From positions 548,501-612,500 of the forward strand of contig NZ_OY764901.1 of the NCBI RefSeq assembly GCF_963668665.1: 64,000 bases of DNA. Direction: 5' to 3'. How positions within the stretch are numbered: position 1 is the first letter of the stretch; every line of letters starts with the position of its first letter. The notes under the pieces were generated by a model, which worked only from the letters and a program-made list of their open reading frames with translations, was not told the origin of the DNA and searched no databases. Source of the DNA: an uncultured Anaeromusa sp. Lineage in GTDB: Bacteria; Bacillota; Negativicutes; Anaeromusales; Anaeromusaceae. Shown piece after piece: positions 26,424 through 34,547 of this stretch. Both the position numbers and the translations under genes were made by a program.

Positions 26424-26488
26424 TTGTATTTAAGACTTTTATTGGAGTAAGCCGATCCATAAGACGAAAAATCTTGTCTCAAATACAA
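26424..26488. repeat. Inverted repeat TTGTATTTAAGAC / GTCTCAAATACAA in a 537-base gene-free gap
   Basis: Thirteen-base arms at 26424-26436 and 26476-26488 match at 12 of 13 positions across 39 bases. Further copies of the word AATACAAG lie at 26391 and 26620. I see no gene in 26096-26632 besides these repeats and a terminator. It may be a decayed mobile-element end. Confidence 0.45.
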
Positions 26489-26574
26489 GGATGCCGTCCA
26501 TTTTGTGCAAAAGCTCCTGGCACTTACTACATTTGGGCTTTTCAGCCGTAAAAACTTATAAATTCGAGTACGTT

Positions 26575-26619
26575 AAAAAAGAACCGTACCGAAGCCATTG
26601 CTTCCATACGGTTCTTTGC
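26575..26619 (-). terminator. Terminator of the UroD-ABC-SDR operon
   Basis: On the minus strand AAAGAACCGTATGGAAGC pairs with the downstream TACGGTTCTTT and is followed by T residues. It starts 13 bases after the SDR stop. Confidence 0.9.
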
Positions 26620-26632
26620 CAAATACAAGCCT

Positions 26633-27373
26633 TTATTTCATGTATAATCCGCCGTTTACATCAAGCGTCGTTCCGGTAATATACCGCGAGCGCTGGGAAG
26701 CTAAAAAACAAATGGCTTCCGCCACATCCTCCGCCTCGCCGATACTTCGCAAAGGAATCCCTTCTACATCGATCTCCATCGCTTCCGTCATACTTGTACG
26801 AATAAAGCCAGGCGCTACTGAGTTAACATTAACCTGGTAGGGACCCAAATAGCGCGCCAGCGATTTCGTCAGGCCAATCACCGCGGCCTTGCTCGCTACG
26901 TAATCTGCGGCTGTAGCAATGCCGCCTACTTCTCCTGCCAGCGAAGCCACATTCACAATTTTGCCTGCTTTTTGCGCTTTGAAAAGCGGAATAACCGCCC
27001 GGACGCAATGTAAAACGCCTTTCACATTCACATCCAACACCGCGTCCCACGCTGCATCTTCCAGTTCTTCAAACGGTTGCGACAAACGGCAAATACCGGC
27101 ATTATTGACTAAAACATCAACATGTCCAAACTCTTCAATAACTTTTTCCACCAAGGCTTCCACCGCTTGCCGCTCCGCAACGTCCACCGCCAAAGGCAAC
27201 GCTTGCCTTTGAAAATGTTGCTCTATTTCCGCCGTCACTTGGCGATTCCGCTCCTGATTCCTTGAGGCAACAACCACTTTAGCGCCAGCTTCCGCCAAGC
27301 GTAGAGCCGTAGCCCGCCCGATCCCCTGATTACCACCGGTGACAATCGCCACCTTATCTTCTAATTCCAACAT
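26633..27373 (-). CDS. Short-chain dehydrogenase/reductase (FabG-like SDR)
   Basis: 246 residues of classical SDR type: cofactor motif TGGNQGIGRAT, NNAG, catalytic Ser in VNVASLAGEVGG and Tyr-Lys in DYVASKAAVIGL, with the C-terminal signature TGTTLDVNGGLYMK. Such enzymes interconvert alcohol and carbonyl groups with NAD(P)H. It is the last gene of a six-gene operon with an amino-acid-type ABC importer and a UroD-like protein, 23 bases after the second permease. It probably acts on the imported compound or a product of it. FabG itself is unlikely, given the absence of fatty-acid genes here. Confidence 0.88.
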   Translation of the reverse strand: MLELEDKVAIVTGGNQGIGRATALRLAEAGAKVVVASRNQERNRQVTAEIEQHFQRQALPLAVDVAERQAVEALVEKVIEEFGHVDVLVNNAGICRLSQPFEELEDAAWDAVLDVNVKGVLHCVRAVIPLFKAQKAGKIVNVASLAGEVGGIATAADYVASKAAVIGLTKSLARYLGPYQVNVNSVAPGFIRTSMTEAMEIDVEGIPLRSIGEAEDVAEAICFLASQRSRYITGTTLDVNGGLYMK

Positions 27374-27396
27374 AACGCCACCCTCTCACAAGCTCC

Positions 27397-28107
27397 TTAG
27401 TAGCTTTTCAGCTGCCGGAACGCCCCTGCGCGCACTTCCGCCAGCCGAAACAGCCATTGCGCCAGCGAGCACAAAGTAAAGTAAACCCAAAAGACATCGA
27501 TATAGGCTTCGATATAGTTATAGCCATACGACGCTTGAATCTTGCCAATCGCCGTAATATCCTTTACGGTCATCAAAAAGGCTAACGACGTATTCTTGAT
27601 TAGATTTACCGACAAATTGCACAGATTCGGCAGTGCCGCTACTAATGCTTGGGGAATAATAATGCGGACGTAGATTTGCGGCAAGGTCATTCCTACCGAC
27701 AAGCCAGCTTCAATTTGGCCTTCATGCACACTCAAGAGCGCCGAGCGGAAAACTTCCGCCAACAAGGCTGCCGTATTAATCGCAAACACAACATACGCAT
27801 AAACGATAGGATCGACTTCAAACACCTTGATATTTAGAGCCAGGCTTTTCACTAGGCTATTCAACAAGCTCGGCACCAAGCTGTATACCACCAAAATTTG
27901 CAATACAATCGGCGTACCCCGAATAAAAGAGATGTAAAGCCTGGCTGCATCTTTAAGAATCTTCACTTCATAAATGCGAGCTAAGGCCATAGCAAAGCTG
28001 AATGGCGCCGCAACTAAAAGAGAAACCAGCGTAATTTCCAAGGTAACTGGAATTCCCGCCAGGATAACGGAAAAGGTTTTCCACATAAAATCATAATTTA
28101 ATTCCAT
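27397..28107 (-). CDS. Polar amino acid ABC transporter permease
   Basis: 236 residues of the His/Glu/Gln/Arg permease family (HEQRo). It has about five membrane helices and the EAA-type loop SALLSVHEGQIEAGLSVGMTLPQIYVRIIIPQA that contacts the ATPase. It pairs with the permease at 28125-28829; the two genes are 17 bases apart. The imported compound is amino-acid-like but unidentified. Confidence 0.92.
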   Translation of the reverse strand: MELNYDFMWKTFSVILAGIPVTLEITLVSLLVAAPFSFAMALARIYEVKILKDAARLYISFIRGTPIVLQILVVYSLVPSLLNSLVKSLALNIKVFEVDPIVYAYVVFAINTAALLAEVFRSALLSVHEGQIEAGLSVGMTLPQIYVRIIIPQALVAALPNLCNLSVNLIKNTSLAFLMTVKDITAIGKIQASYGYNYIEAYIDVFWVYFTLCSLAQWLFRLAEVRAGAFRQLKSY

Positions 28108-28124
28108 TGCTTTTCCGTCCTCCT

Positions 28125-28829
28125 TTACGCCGTCTTAGGCCGCTTAAACCGCGACAGCCTGTGTTCTAAAGCCGCGAATGCTTTTTCAAACACCACCGCC
28201 ATGCTCCAATAAATCACGGACAAGGCTATATAAATTTCCAAGGCATAGGAGCCATAATTGCGAGCGATGATCAGGTTACCAGAACCAAGAAGGTCCACCA
28301 AACCGATAGTATACGCTAACGCGCCCTCCTTCAGAAGCGTAATCAAGGAGTTCCCGAAGTTCGGCAGCGCAATGATGGCTCCCTGGGGCAGCATAATCCG
28401 ATACAGCGCCTGCAGCGGCGTCATCCCTACGCTAACCGCCGCCTCATATTGCCCCTTGTCGACAGCCAAATACGCGGAGCGAATAACCTCGGACATAGCT
28501 GCGGCAAAGAGCAGCGTAAAGGCGATAATAACAAAAAACATCTTATGAATCTCATTGATGTCATAGTCAAATACATCCAAAAAAAACTTAGGCAAACCGT
28601 AAAAGACAATGAACAGCAAAATAACAGCCGGAGTGCAGCGAACTACGCCGGTATAGGCGTCTCCTAAAAAGCGCAGAACTTTGTGGCGGCTCAGTTTAGC
28701 CGCCGCCAGCACAAATCCGAAAGCCGTCCCTAGGATGACCGAGGCTGCTACTACAGCCAGGGTCACCCACAAAAAGGGCAGCAGGTCGGGTACAACTTCC
28801 AAAATATAAAGCGGTTCAAAGGGTCTCAT
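28125..28829 (-). CDS. Polar amino acid ABC transporter permease
   Basis: 234 residues, second membrane subunit of the same importer. The coupling loop reads SAYLAVDKGQYEAAVSVGMTPLQALYRIMLPQGAIIALP. Two different permease genes beside one ATPase and one receptor is the usual heterodimeric layout. It lies 27 bases after the receptor gene. Confidence 0.92.
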   Translation of the reverse strand: MRPFEPLYILEVVPDLLPFLWVTLAVVAASVILGTAFGFVLAAAKLSRHKVLRFLGDAYTGVVRCTPAVILLFIVFYGLPKFFLDVFDYDINEIHKMFFVIIAFTLLFAAAMSEVIRSAYLAVDKGQYEAAVSVGMTPLQALYRIMLPQGAIIALPNFGNSLITLLKEGALAYTIGLVDLLGSGNLIIARNYGSYALEIYIALSVIYWSMAVVFEKAFAALEHRLSRFKRPKTA

Positions 28830-28856
28830 ACAGTTTGCCTCCCCGTTGCGGAGCGG

Positions 28857-29717
28857 TTATTTTTCAACCAGCCGCAGCAAATCTTCACCAAAATATTTTT
28901 CTTCCAGCTCTTTGATTTTTCCGGATTTCGTCAGTTCTTCCACAGCCTTGTCATAAGCGTCAGCCAATTCCTGGTCTTTCTTGTTGAAGATCGGATACGT
29001 AGGAATGGCTTTGTAACGAACATAGGCCAGTTGGTCATTGAATTTATGGTAAGCGCCTTTTTCATCAACTACATTGCTCTTATAGGCCAGTTCAATATCA
29101 AAGAAGGCGTCATAGCGTCCTTCCAGCACCCACGTATAGGCATCTGCCACTTGGAAGCTCTCCGAAGGCAAAAGCTTTATCGGCGTAGCCGCGTTCTTTT
29201 TGTTAAATTCCTCTACAATCGCATATTGAGCGTTTTGCGGCGCAATGGGCACCAGCTTGCCGGCGGTTTGGGCAAAACTTTCCATATCTTTGATTTTATC
29301 GGCGTCGCTCTTACGGAACGTCAAGCCAATCACGCTGGCGGCAATCGGTTTTTTCGGGAAGATGAACTTGGTTTTGCGTGCTTCCGTTTGCCACACGCCT
29401 TTGATGCCTACGTCATATTTTCCAGACTCTACACCAATCAGCAAATCATCATCCGAGGTCGGCTCAAATTTGAATTGATACTGCGGCAACGACTTAGCCA
29501 CTTCCTTCATAATCTGCACTTCAATGCCGTCCGGTTCGCCTGCTTTATTTACAAAATCATAAGGCACGTAATAGTTGGTAAAGGCCACGCGCACGACCTT
29601 CTTTTCCCCTTTGGCAGCCTCGTCTTTAGCAGCTGGTTTGCCGCCGCAGCCCATGGCCGCTACGGCAAATACGGCAATAAAAAGAATTCCCAATGCTTTC
29701 ATGATGTTCTTTTTCAT
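28857..29717 (-). CDS. Amino-acid-type ABC transporter substrate-binding lipoprotein
   Basis: 286 residues of SBP family 3. The signal peptide carries the lipobox VAAMGCGG, and the mature chain begins with a charged linker then VVRVAFTNYYVPYDFVNKAGEPDGIEVQIMKEVAKSLP. DLLIGVESGKYDVGIKGVWQTEARK is the typical hinge region. It delivers ligand to the two permeases. The ligand is not predictable; the operon partners (UroD/MtaA-like and SDR) argue against a simple cystine or glutamine importer. Confidence 0.92.
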   Translation of the reverse strand: MKKNIMKALGILFIAVFAVAAMGCGGKPAAKDEAAKGEKKVVRVAFTNYYVPYDFVNKAGEPDGIEVQIMKEVAKSLPQYQFKFEPTSDDDLLIGVESGKYDVGIKGVWQTEARKTKFIFPKKPIAASVIGLTFRKSDADKIKDMESFAQTAGKLVPIAPQNAQYAIVEEFNKKNAATPIKLLPSESFQVADAYTWVLEGRYDAFFDIELAYKSNVVDEKGAYHKFNDQLAYVRYKAIPTYPIFNKKDQELADAYDKAVEELTKSGKIKELEEKYFGEDLLRLVEK

Positions 29718-29757
29718 TTTGAAATCGCCTCGCTTCTTAGTAATGTAGACCGTCCGC

Positions 29758-30510
29758 TTAGGCGCTGACGGCGTTGGTTTTTAAAATCCGGCTCAAAAAA
29801 TTCCGGGTCCGTTCCGCCTTAGGCTGGAAGAAAATCTGCTCTGGCGGACCTTCTTCCACGATTTTGCCGCCATCCATAAAAATCACGTGTTTGGCCACTT
29901 CCCGGGCAAACTGCATTTCATGGGTAGCGACAATCATCGTAATACCTTCGCTAGCCATGCTTTTCATCACGCCCAACACATCGCCTACCAACTCCGGGTC
30001 CAACGAGGCCGTAGGCTCATCAAATAAAATCACATCCGGCTGTACCGCCAGCGCTCGTGCAATGCCGACGCGCTGCTGCTGTCCGCCGGAAAGCTGGCTG
30101 GGATAATAATCCTGCCGCTCTGACAAGCCTACTTTATCCAGCATTTTCTTGCCAATAGCCACCGCCTCGGCCTTCGGCATGCCACGGCCGATAATAAGAC
30201 CCTCCGTCACATTCTCTAAGGCCGTTTTGTTATTAAAAAGATTATAGTTTTGGAAGACAAAGGCTGTTTTCTGGCGAACCTTTCGTTTTTCTGACGAAGA
30301 AACCTTATTCAACGACAAGGTCAAATCGCCTAAAACCAGTTCGCCTTGATCCGCCTGTTCCAAAAAATTAATGCAGCGGAGCAGCGTAGTTTTTCCCGAG
30401 CCGCTAGGCCCTAATAACACCACCACATCGCCTTTACCTACGGTAATGTCAATGCCTTTGAGCACCGGTTTGCCGTTGAATTCCTTATGAATATTCGTAA
30501 GCTGCAACAT
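29758..30510 (-). CDS. Polar amino acid ABC transporter ATP-binding protein
   Basis: 250 residues. Walker A is [13 protein letters not shown], the ABC signature is [15 protein letters not shown], Walker B is [14 protein letters not shown], and the switch His is in ATHEMQFA. It is of the GlnQ/HisP type and powers the importer encoded downstream. It sits 24 bases after the UroD-like gene and 40 bases before the receptor gene. Confidence 0.95.
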   Translation of the reverse strand: MLQLTNIHKEFNGKPVLKGIDITVGKGDVVVLLGPSGSGKTTLLRCINFLEQADQGELVLGDLTLSLNKVSSSEKRKVRQKTAFVFQNYNLFNNKTALENVTEGLIIGRGMPKAEAVAIGKKMLDKVGLSERQDYYPSQLSGGQQQRVGIARALAVQPDVILFDEPTASLDPELVGDVLGVMKSMASEGITMIVATHEMQFAREVAKHVIFMDGGKIVEEGPPEQIFFQPKAERTRNFLSRILKTNAVSA

Positions 30511-30534
30511 AACGCGCTCCCCCTTATCTCTTTC

Positions 30535-31542
30535 TTACAGCTGCGCCGCTTTCGCGCGAACCCACTCCAAACGCTGCCATTCGATATCGCCAGGAACTGT
30601 GCAATCAGCGCCAACAACTACGCCCGTCTTGCCGACATCGGCGATGATTTCCTCAACGCGGCGTTCGATTTCTTCTTTTGTGCCGTTATACAGTTCGCCT
30701 TGAGGCGTATTGTCGAAGCCGCCGATAACCGCTTTGCCGCCGAAGAGTTTCTTTCCTGCCGACAGCTTGACTTCTTCCACATTCGCAGCATAGTTGATGA
30801 CATTTGCTTCATAATCCTGATACCAGGAAAGTTCGTTTCGCGTTCCCGCATAGCCGCAGATGTGAAGAATATTGTTTTTGCTGGCGGCATTGGCCGCCGC
30901 CAAAATTTTCTTCTCCGCCGGTGCAATGATTTCATCATATACTTCCCTCGTCACCTCTGGGCGGGGCAAGTTCTGTACGCTGAGATAAATACCATCAGCG
31001 CCGCCGTCGCGGATGACTCGTTTAGCCAGCGAAGCCAAATCCTCAGACATCACATCCAGAATGTGCTTCAGTCCCGCCTTGTCTTCCTGCAGCAGCTTTA
31101 TAAAATTGCCATTGGCATCCCCGTCCTTGCCGCGATACATAAACTCCAAATACCGCGGCGCCGCAAAGACGTTGTAAAAAGACAACACATCCTTGCCGAA
31201 AATAGCGGTTGCCTGTTTCACCAACTGCACCTGTTCTTCAATCCAAGGCGCGTTCTCACCGACCGGCTGCAGCTTCGCCACATCTTTCACGGAGCGGATT
31301 TCATGCAGCACCTCGTTAGGATACGCAAAATATCCATCACTCATTATTTTGACGAAATCCGGCTGAAAGCCCTCGTAAAATGCTTTTAAGCCGGCAATGT
31401 TTACCGCCGTTACCTCTGGATGACCCAAACCTTCCGCATGTTCCGGATCGTTTAGGAAATGATACCAGAACCCTACAGGAATACGATCCACCGGTTTATT
31501 GTTGAATGCTGCCAAAACTAATTCTCTTTTTGTTTGCGCCAT
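30535..31542 (-). CDS. Uroporphyrinogen-decarboxylase-family (MtaA/CmuA-like) protein
   Basis: 335 residues of the UroD/MtaA superfamily: TKRELVLAAFNNKPVDRIPVGFW at the N-terminus and GGFDNTPQGELYNGTKEEI near the end. The zinc-ligand pattern of corrinoid-dependent methyltransferases seems present as His227-x-Cys229 (ILHICG) and Cys314 (VVGADCTV). This favours a methyltransferase rather than heme-pathway UroD. I start at the ATG at 31542 (AGGAG ten bases upstream); a GTG at 31551 touches the ribosome site. It is the first gene of the operon, so demethylation of the imported compound is an attractive but unproven role. No corrinoid protein is encoded nearby. Confidence 0.82.
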   Translation of the reverse strand: MAQTKRELVLAAFNNKPVDRIPVGFWYHFLNDPEHAEGLGHPEVTAVNIAGLKAFYEGFQPDFVKIMSDGYFAYPNEVLHEIRSVKDVAKLQPVGENAPWIEEQVQLVKQATAIFGKDVLSFYNVFAAPRYLEFMYRGKDGDANGNFIKLLQEDKAGLKHILDVMSEDLASLAKRVIRDGGADGIYLSVQNLPRPEVTREVYDEIIAPAEKKILAAANAASKNNILHICGYAGTRNELSWYQDYEANVINYAANVEEVKLSAGKKLFGGKAVIGGFDNTPQGELYNGTKEEIERRVEEIIADVGKTGVVVGADCTVPGDIEWQRLEWVRAKAAQL

Positions 31543-31617
31543 TTGAAACACTCTCCTGCATCTTTTGATTTTTTAGGGAAACGAACACGGAACAACTAAT
31601 TCTGTTAGAGCAAAAAA

Positions 31618-31660
31618 ACAAAAGGCTAAGCACAGGATTTCTCCTCATGCTTAGCCTTCA
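31618..31660 (-). terminator. Terminator-type hairpin inside the leader of the UroD-ABC operon
   Basis: On the minus strand AAGGCTAAGCA, AGGA, GAAA loop, TCCT, TGCTTAGCCTT forms an almost perfect stem followed by TTTTGTTTTTTT. It lies between the promoter at 31708-31736 and the first gene, so it can abort transcription before the operon. Confidence 0.85.
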
Positions 31661-31707
31661 ATGTTTTTGATCAGCTACTGCTTGCAACTTTTATTTAATT
31701 TAACCAT

Positions 31708-31736
31708 ATACTACACGACACAAAATCGATTGTCAA
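31708..31736 (-). promoter_or_regulatory. Strong sigma-A promoter of the UroD-ABC operon or a short RNA
   Basis: On the minus strand a perfect TTGACA (31736-31731) stands 17 bases from TAGTAT (31713-31708). Expected initiation is near 31700, about 40 bases before the leader hairpin. Confidence 0.8.
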
Positions 31737-31762
31737 GGAGGCGACACCCAATCAAACTAACA

Positions 31763-31804
31763 AACTCCCCCGAAAACGAGCTGCTGCTCACTTTCGAGGG
31801 AGTT
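31763..31804 (-). terminator. Terminator of the DUF2703 gene
   Basis: The arms AACTCCCTCGAAA and TTTCGGGGGAGTT (minus strand) pair around a GC-rich loop. It begins directly at the end of the gene at 31807. Confidence 0.8.
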
Positions 31805-31806
31805 AT

Positions 31807-32340
31807 TTATTGGCGCTTGGCCGTCTCAAGGCCTTCAAAAAACAGTTTCAAATTCTCCGGCAGCACATACGGCTCTTTCGATTGAGCCACGGCCGCCTCA
31901 CCTCCAAACACCCGTTTAAGAATAGAAGCAATAATCATTGCCTTAGGAGGCTCGGCATACTCTCTCCCTTCGTAAACCCAAGAGCGACAATCCACACTAT
32001 CGCCGCAAAGATCGCCGCAATCTTGACAAGTGCTTTCCGTAACCTCCAAAACGATGTCTTGGCCATTAACGCGAATCGTGGGAGAGCTCAAAAATTCATA
32101 CTGTATGGCCAGTTCTTTGGTCGCCATGTGAATCCGATTTACCTTTACCACATAACCTGCCGAGGATAGCACCTTAGTCACTTCCTCAAGAGCTTCCGAC
32201 AGATTTTGGTCCGCTCCTTGGCAACGCTGGCAGACGCTAAGATCCAAATACAGAAAGTCGATCACCACTTGCTTGCTTTCTTGCGCTGGCGGACAGCAAT
32301 CACCGCCGCTGCAGCAAGAACGAGTCTGAAGCTTACTCAT
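31807..32340 (-). CDS. DUF2703-family thioredoxin-like protein
   Basis: 177 residues, unusually rich in cysteine. After a CCSGGDCCPP head comes a thioredoxin-like region with CQRC (residues 37-40) in IDFLYLDLSVCQRCQGADQNL, then a second cluster (STCQDCGDLCGDSVDCRSW). DUF2703 proteins are often encoded next to ArsR regulators and DUF318 permeases, as here, but their function is not established. AGGAGGG precedes the ATG at 32340. A terminator hairpin separates it from the thioredoxin gene upstream, so it may have its own promoter. Confidence 0.82.
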   Translation of the reverse strand: MSKLQTRSCCSGGDCCPPAQESKQVVIDFLYLDLSVCQRCQGADQNLSEALEEVTKVLSSAGYVVKVNRIHMATKELAIQYEFLSSPTIRVNGQDIVLEVTESTCQDCGDLCGDSVDCRSWVYEGREYAEPPKAMIIASILKRVFGGEAAVAQSKEPYVLPENLKLFFEGLETAKRQ

Positions 32341-32452
32341 AGAAAATCCCTCCTGTCTAATTATTTTTTCTGGTCTTCTTACTGATGAATGCGCTGTTGT
32401 ACTCCGCCTAAAAAAAGGCTGCGACTCTAGGCTCACATTCTTCACCTAGTCC

Positions 32453-32487
32453 TAAAAAACGGCAAGGGACTGCCCCTTGCCGTTTTA
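32453..32487 (-). terminator. Terminator after the small thioredoxin gene
   Basis: AAAACGGCAAGGG and CCCTTGCCGTTTT form a perfect stem with a T run on the minus strand, nine bases past the stop at 32496. Confidence 0.9.
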
Positions 32488-32495
32488 CCCACTTC

Positions 32496-32732
32496 TTATT
32501 TTTGCAGCAATGCCGCTATTTTATCCGCTTCCAACACTTTTCCTGTCGAGAGCAGCTTTCCATCAACCGCAATTGCAGGCGTCCTCACTAACCCATATTC
32601 AGCAATTTCATTCATATCGGTTACTTTTATAATTTCCGCTTCCAGCCCCATTGATGCAACCGCTTCCTTGGTATTGGCCTCAAGTTTCTTGCAATTTGCA
32701 CATCCTGGTCCTAAAATAGCAATTTTTTTCAT
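32496..32732 (-). CDS. Small thioredoxin-family protein (redox-active disulfide protein 2 type)
   Basis: 78 residues: MKKIAILGPGCANCKKLEAN holds the CxxC active site (CANC), and TPAIAVDGKLLSTGKV supplies the cis-proline loop. This short glutaredoxin-like type accompanies DUF318/ArsP permeases in many anaerobes. GGAGGG stands seven bases before the ATG at 32732. The permease gene is 44 bases upstream. Confidence 0.9.
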   Translation of the reverse strand: MKKIAILGPGCANCKKLEANTKEAVASMGLEAEIIKVTDMNEIAEYGLVRTPAIAVDGKLLSTGKVLEADKIAALLQK

Positions 32733-32745
32733 GCGTATACCCTCC

Positions 32746-32761
32746 ATTATATTTTATATTC
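32746..32761 (-). promoter_or_regulatory. Putative ArsR site between permease and thioredoxin genes
   Basis: ATTATATTTTATATTC shares its ATTTTATATTC core with the element upstream of arsR at 34368-34381. Confidence 0.4.
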
Positions 32762-32776
32762 TATTTGTTTCATGAC

Positions 32777-33949
32777 TTACATCATGCCAAACACATACCC
32801 GACAATTGTCGAAAGAGCAACCACTATACTCACATAGGTCACCATCATTTTTGTACCCATAATCTGGCGCAACACGATCATGGCAGGCAAGCTAAGCGCC
32901 GGTCCGGCCAAAAGAAGGGATAGCGCGGGCCCCTTGCCCATGCCTGAACCAATTAACCCTTGCAGAATAGGCACTTCCGTCAGCGTGGCAAAATACATAA
33001 ACGCGCCGGAAATCGCCGCGAAGAAATTCGCTCCCAGACTATTGCCGCCAACAAGATCTGCTATATAATGATCCGGAATAATCCCGGCGTCAAGTCCGGG
33101 ACGCCCCAGTAAAAATCCGGCAAGCAACACGCCGCCCAAAAGAAGGGGAATAATTTGCTTAGTGAAGGTCCAGGTGCTTTCCAGCCATTCTTTCCGTTCT
33201 TCCGTGGAAAACCAGGCAAATGAAGTATACAAGGTAAGCGCCAAGAAACCGCCAGATAACCACCATTTAACTTGATACACGGCCATCGCAAGGCCCATAT
33301 CGCCCATGGGCTTTGCCCAGTTAGCAAAAATCAAAAAGCCAATCATCGCTCCAAAATAGACGATTTCCTGCCACAGCTGCCGCGGCAACTCTCCCACTTC
33401 CGCATCGGCAAATACTTCCTGCCTTTTTTCTTCTGAACTGCGAAAAATCATCGCCATCAAAAGTCCCGCAATCAAGGAAAATGAGATAGCGCCAACCGCC
33501 CTGGCTACACCCAAATCAGGGCCTAATACTCGAGCTGTCATGGCAATCGCCAAAATGTTAATCCCCGGGCCGGAATACAAGAAAGCAACAGCAGGCCCAA
33601 GGCCAGCCCCGCGTTTAAAAATGCCCGCAAACAAAGGCAGTACCGTACAAGAGCAGACCGCCAAAATCGCCCCGGACACCGACGCGACTCCATAGGCCAT
33701 CGGTTTCGGCGCGCCCGCCCCCAAATAACGCATAACCGCATCCTGGCGCACAAAGACGGACACGGCTCCGGCAATAAAGAGAGCTGGCACTAAACACAAA
33801 AGCACGTGTTCTCTAGCATAGTCGCCTAACATGGCAAATCCTTCTACTACAGCCCCTTGCACGCGGGGATGATCCATTGGCAGCCAATAGGCAAATAAAA
33901 ACGCCCCTACTAATAATAGCAACTTCTGTTTTTCCGACATATCCTTCAC
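32777..33949 (-). CDS. DUF318/ArsP-type permease
   Basis: 390 residues with about ten membrane helices. Two family signatures are visible: VCSCTVLPLFAGIFKRGAGLGPAVAFLYSGPGINI and the related C-terminal repeat EVPILQGLIGSGMGKGPALSLLLAGPALSLPA. ArsP members export trivalent organoarsenicals; other DUF318 proteins are uncharacterised. Linkage to an ArsR-type repressor and redox proteins supports a metalloid or metal efflux role. It begins 14 bases after arsR. Confidence 0.85.
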   Translation of the reverse strand: MKDMSEKQKLLLLVGAFLFAYWLPMDHPRVQGAVVEGFAMLGDYAREHVLLCLVPALFIAGAVSVFVRQDAVMRYLGAGAPKPMAYGVASVSGAILAVCSCTVLPLFAGIFKRGAGLGPAVAFLYSGPGINILAIAMTARVLGPDLGVARAVGAISFSLIAGLLMAMIFRSSEEKRQEVFADAEVGELPRQLWQEIVYFGAMIGFLIFANWAKPMGDMGLAMAVYQVKWWLSGGFLALTLYTSFAWFSTEERKEWLESTWTFTKQIIPLLLGGVLLAGFLLGRPGLDAGIIPDHYIADLVGGNSLGANFFAAISGAFMYFATLTEVPILQGLIGSGMGKGPALSLLLAGPALSLPAMIVLRQIMGTKMMVTYVSIVVALSTIVGYVFGMM

Positions 33950-33963
33950 CTCAAAGTAACTTT

Positions 33964-34356
33964 CTATTCGTTAGAACAACCATTCTCGCTATGCAGCTTT
34001 TCTTGCAAATATTTGCGCGAAGGCGTCAAACAATCGCCCCATTCCTCTTGATGTTTCAACAGCGCCGTCAAGTCTTTTTGAAACGACGCATCTTGCGAAA
34101 CCTTTTCTTGCAGATACTCTACAAGCTTAGCTTCTTGCGCTAAAAAAGAGGGAGCCATTTGATAATTCATCCATTGCCCCTGCTTAAGGCTTTGTACTAT
34201 CTTAGCTTGCTTCAGCTTAGCCAAATGCCGCGATACATTGGTTTGGCTCATTTGCAATACAAACTCCAGTTCACATACGCATAAAGGTCCCTGCAGCAAC
34301 AAATTTAAAATTCGAATACGGCTTTCATCGCCAAGGGCTTTAAAAATTTCTAGCAT
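33964..34356 (-). CDS. ArsR-family metal-sensing repressor
   Basis: 130 residues: winged helix FKALGDESRIRILNLLLQGPLCVCELEFVLQMSQTNVSRHLAKLKQAKIV. The CVC of PLCVCEL in helix 3 is the classical arsenic(III)/metal-binding site of ArsR/SmtB proteins. A further Cys is in EEWGDCLTP and one in the C-terminal tail. It leads the permease-thioredoxin unit and presumably represses it until metalloid binds. Confidence 0.92.
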   Translation of the reverse strand: MLEIFKALGDESRIRILNLLLQGPLCVCELEFVLQMSQTNVSRHLAKLKQAKIVQSLKQGQWMNYQMAPSFLAQEAKLVEYLQEKVSQDASFQKDLTALLKHQEEWGDCLTPSRKYLQEKLHSENGCSNE

Positions 34357-34367
34357 AGAGCCCTCCT

Positions 34368-34381
34368 ATTATTTTATATTC
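34368..34381 (-). promoter_or_regulatory. Putative ArsR site upstream of arsR
   Basis: ATTATTTTATATTC shares an 11-base core with 32746-32761. It lies 12 bases before the arsR start, in a very AT-rich promoter region. Confidence 0.4.
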
Positions 34382-34437
34382 ACGTTTTCGATTATAATCA
34401 TATTTTATCTGCATGTATGCTAATTGTCAACAGCATA

Positions 34438-34476
34438 AGAAAAACCGCAATTCCCAGCTCCAGGAATTGCGGTTAA
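34438..34476 (-). terminator. Terminator of the HAD phosphatase gene
   Basis: AACCGCAATTCC and GGAATTGCGGTT pair perfectly and are followed by TTTTTCTT on the minus strand. Confidence 0.88.
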
Positions 34477-34547
34477 CTCTATTTACGTCGCATATTATTG
34501 CTTCTGCTTACTCTGTTCACCCCGGCGCAGCTAGAAAATTAAGATTC

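Noticed and set aside
30487..31389. A 300-codon plus-strand open frame (and a similar one at 44360-45295)
   Set aside because: Both lie entirely opposite well-recognised genes (UroD-like and RluA-family) and show no family features.
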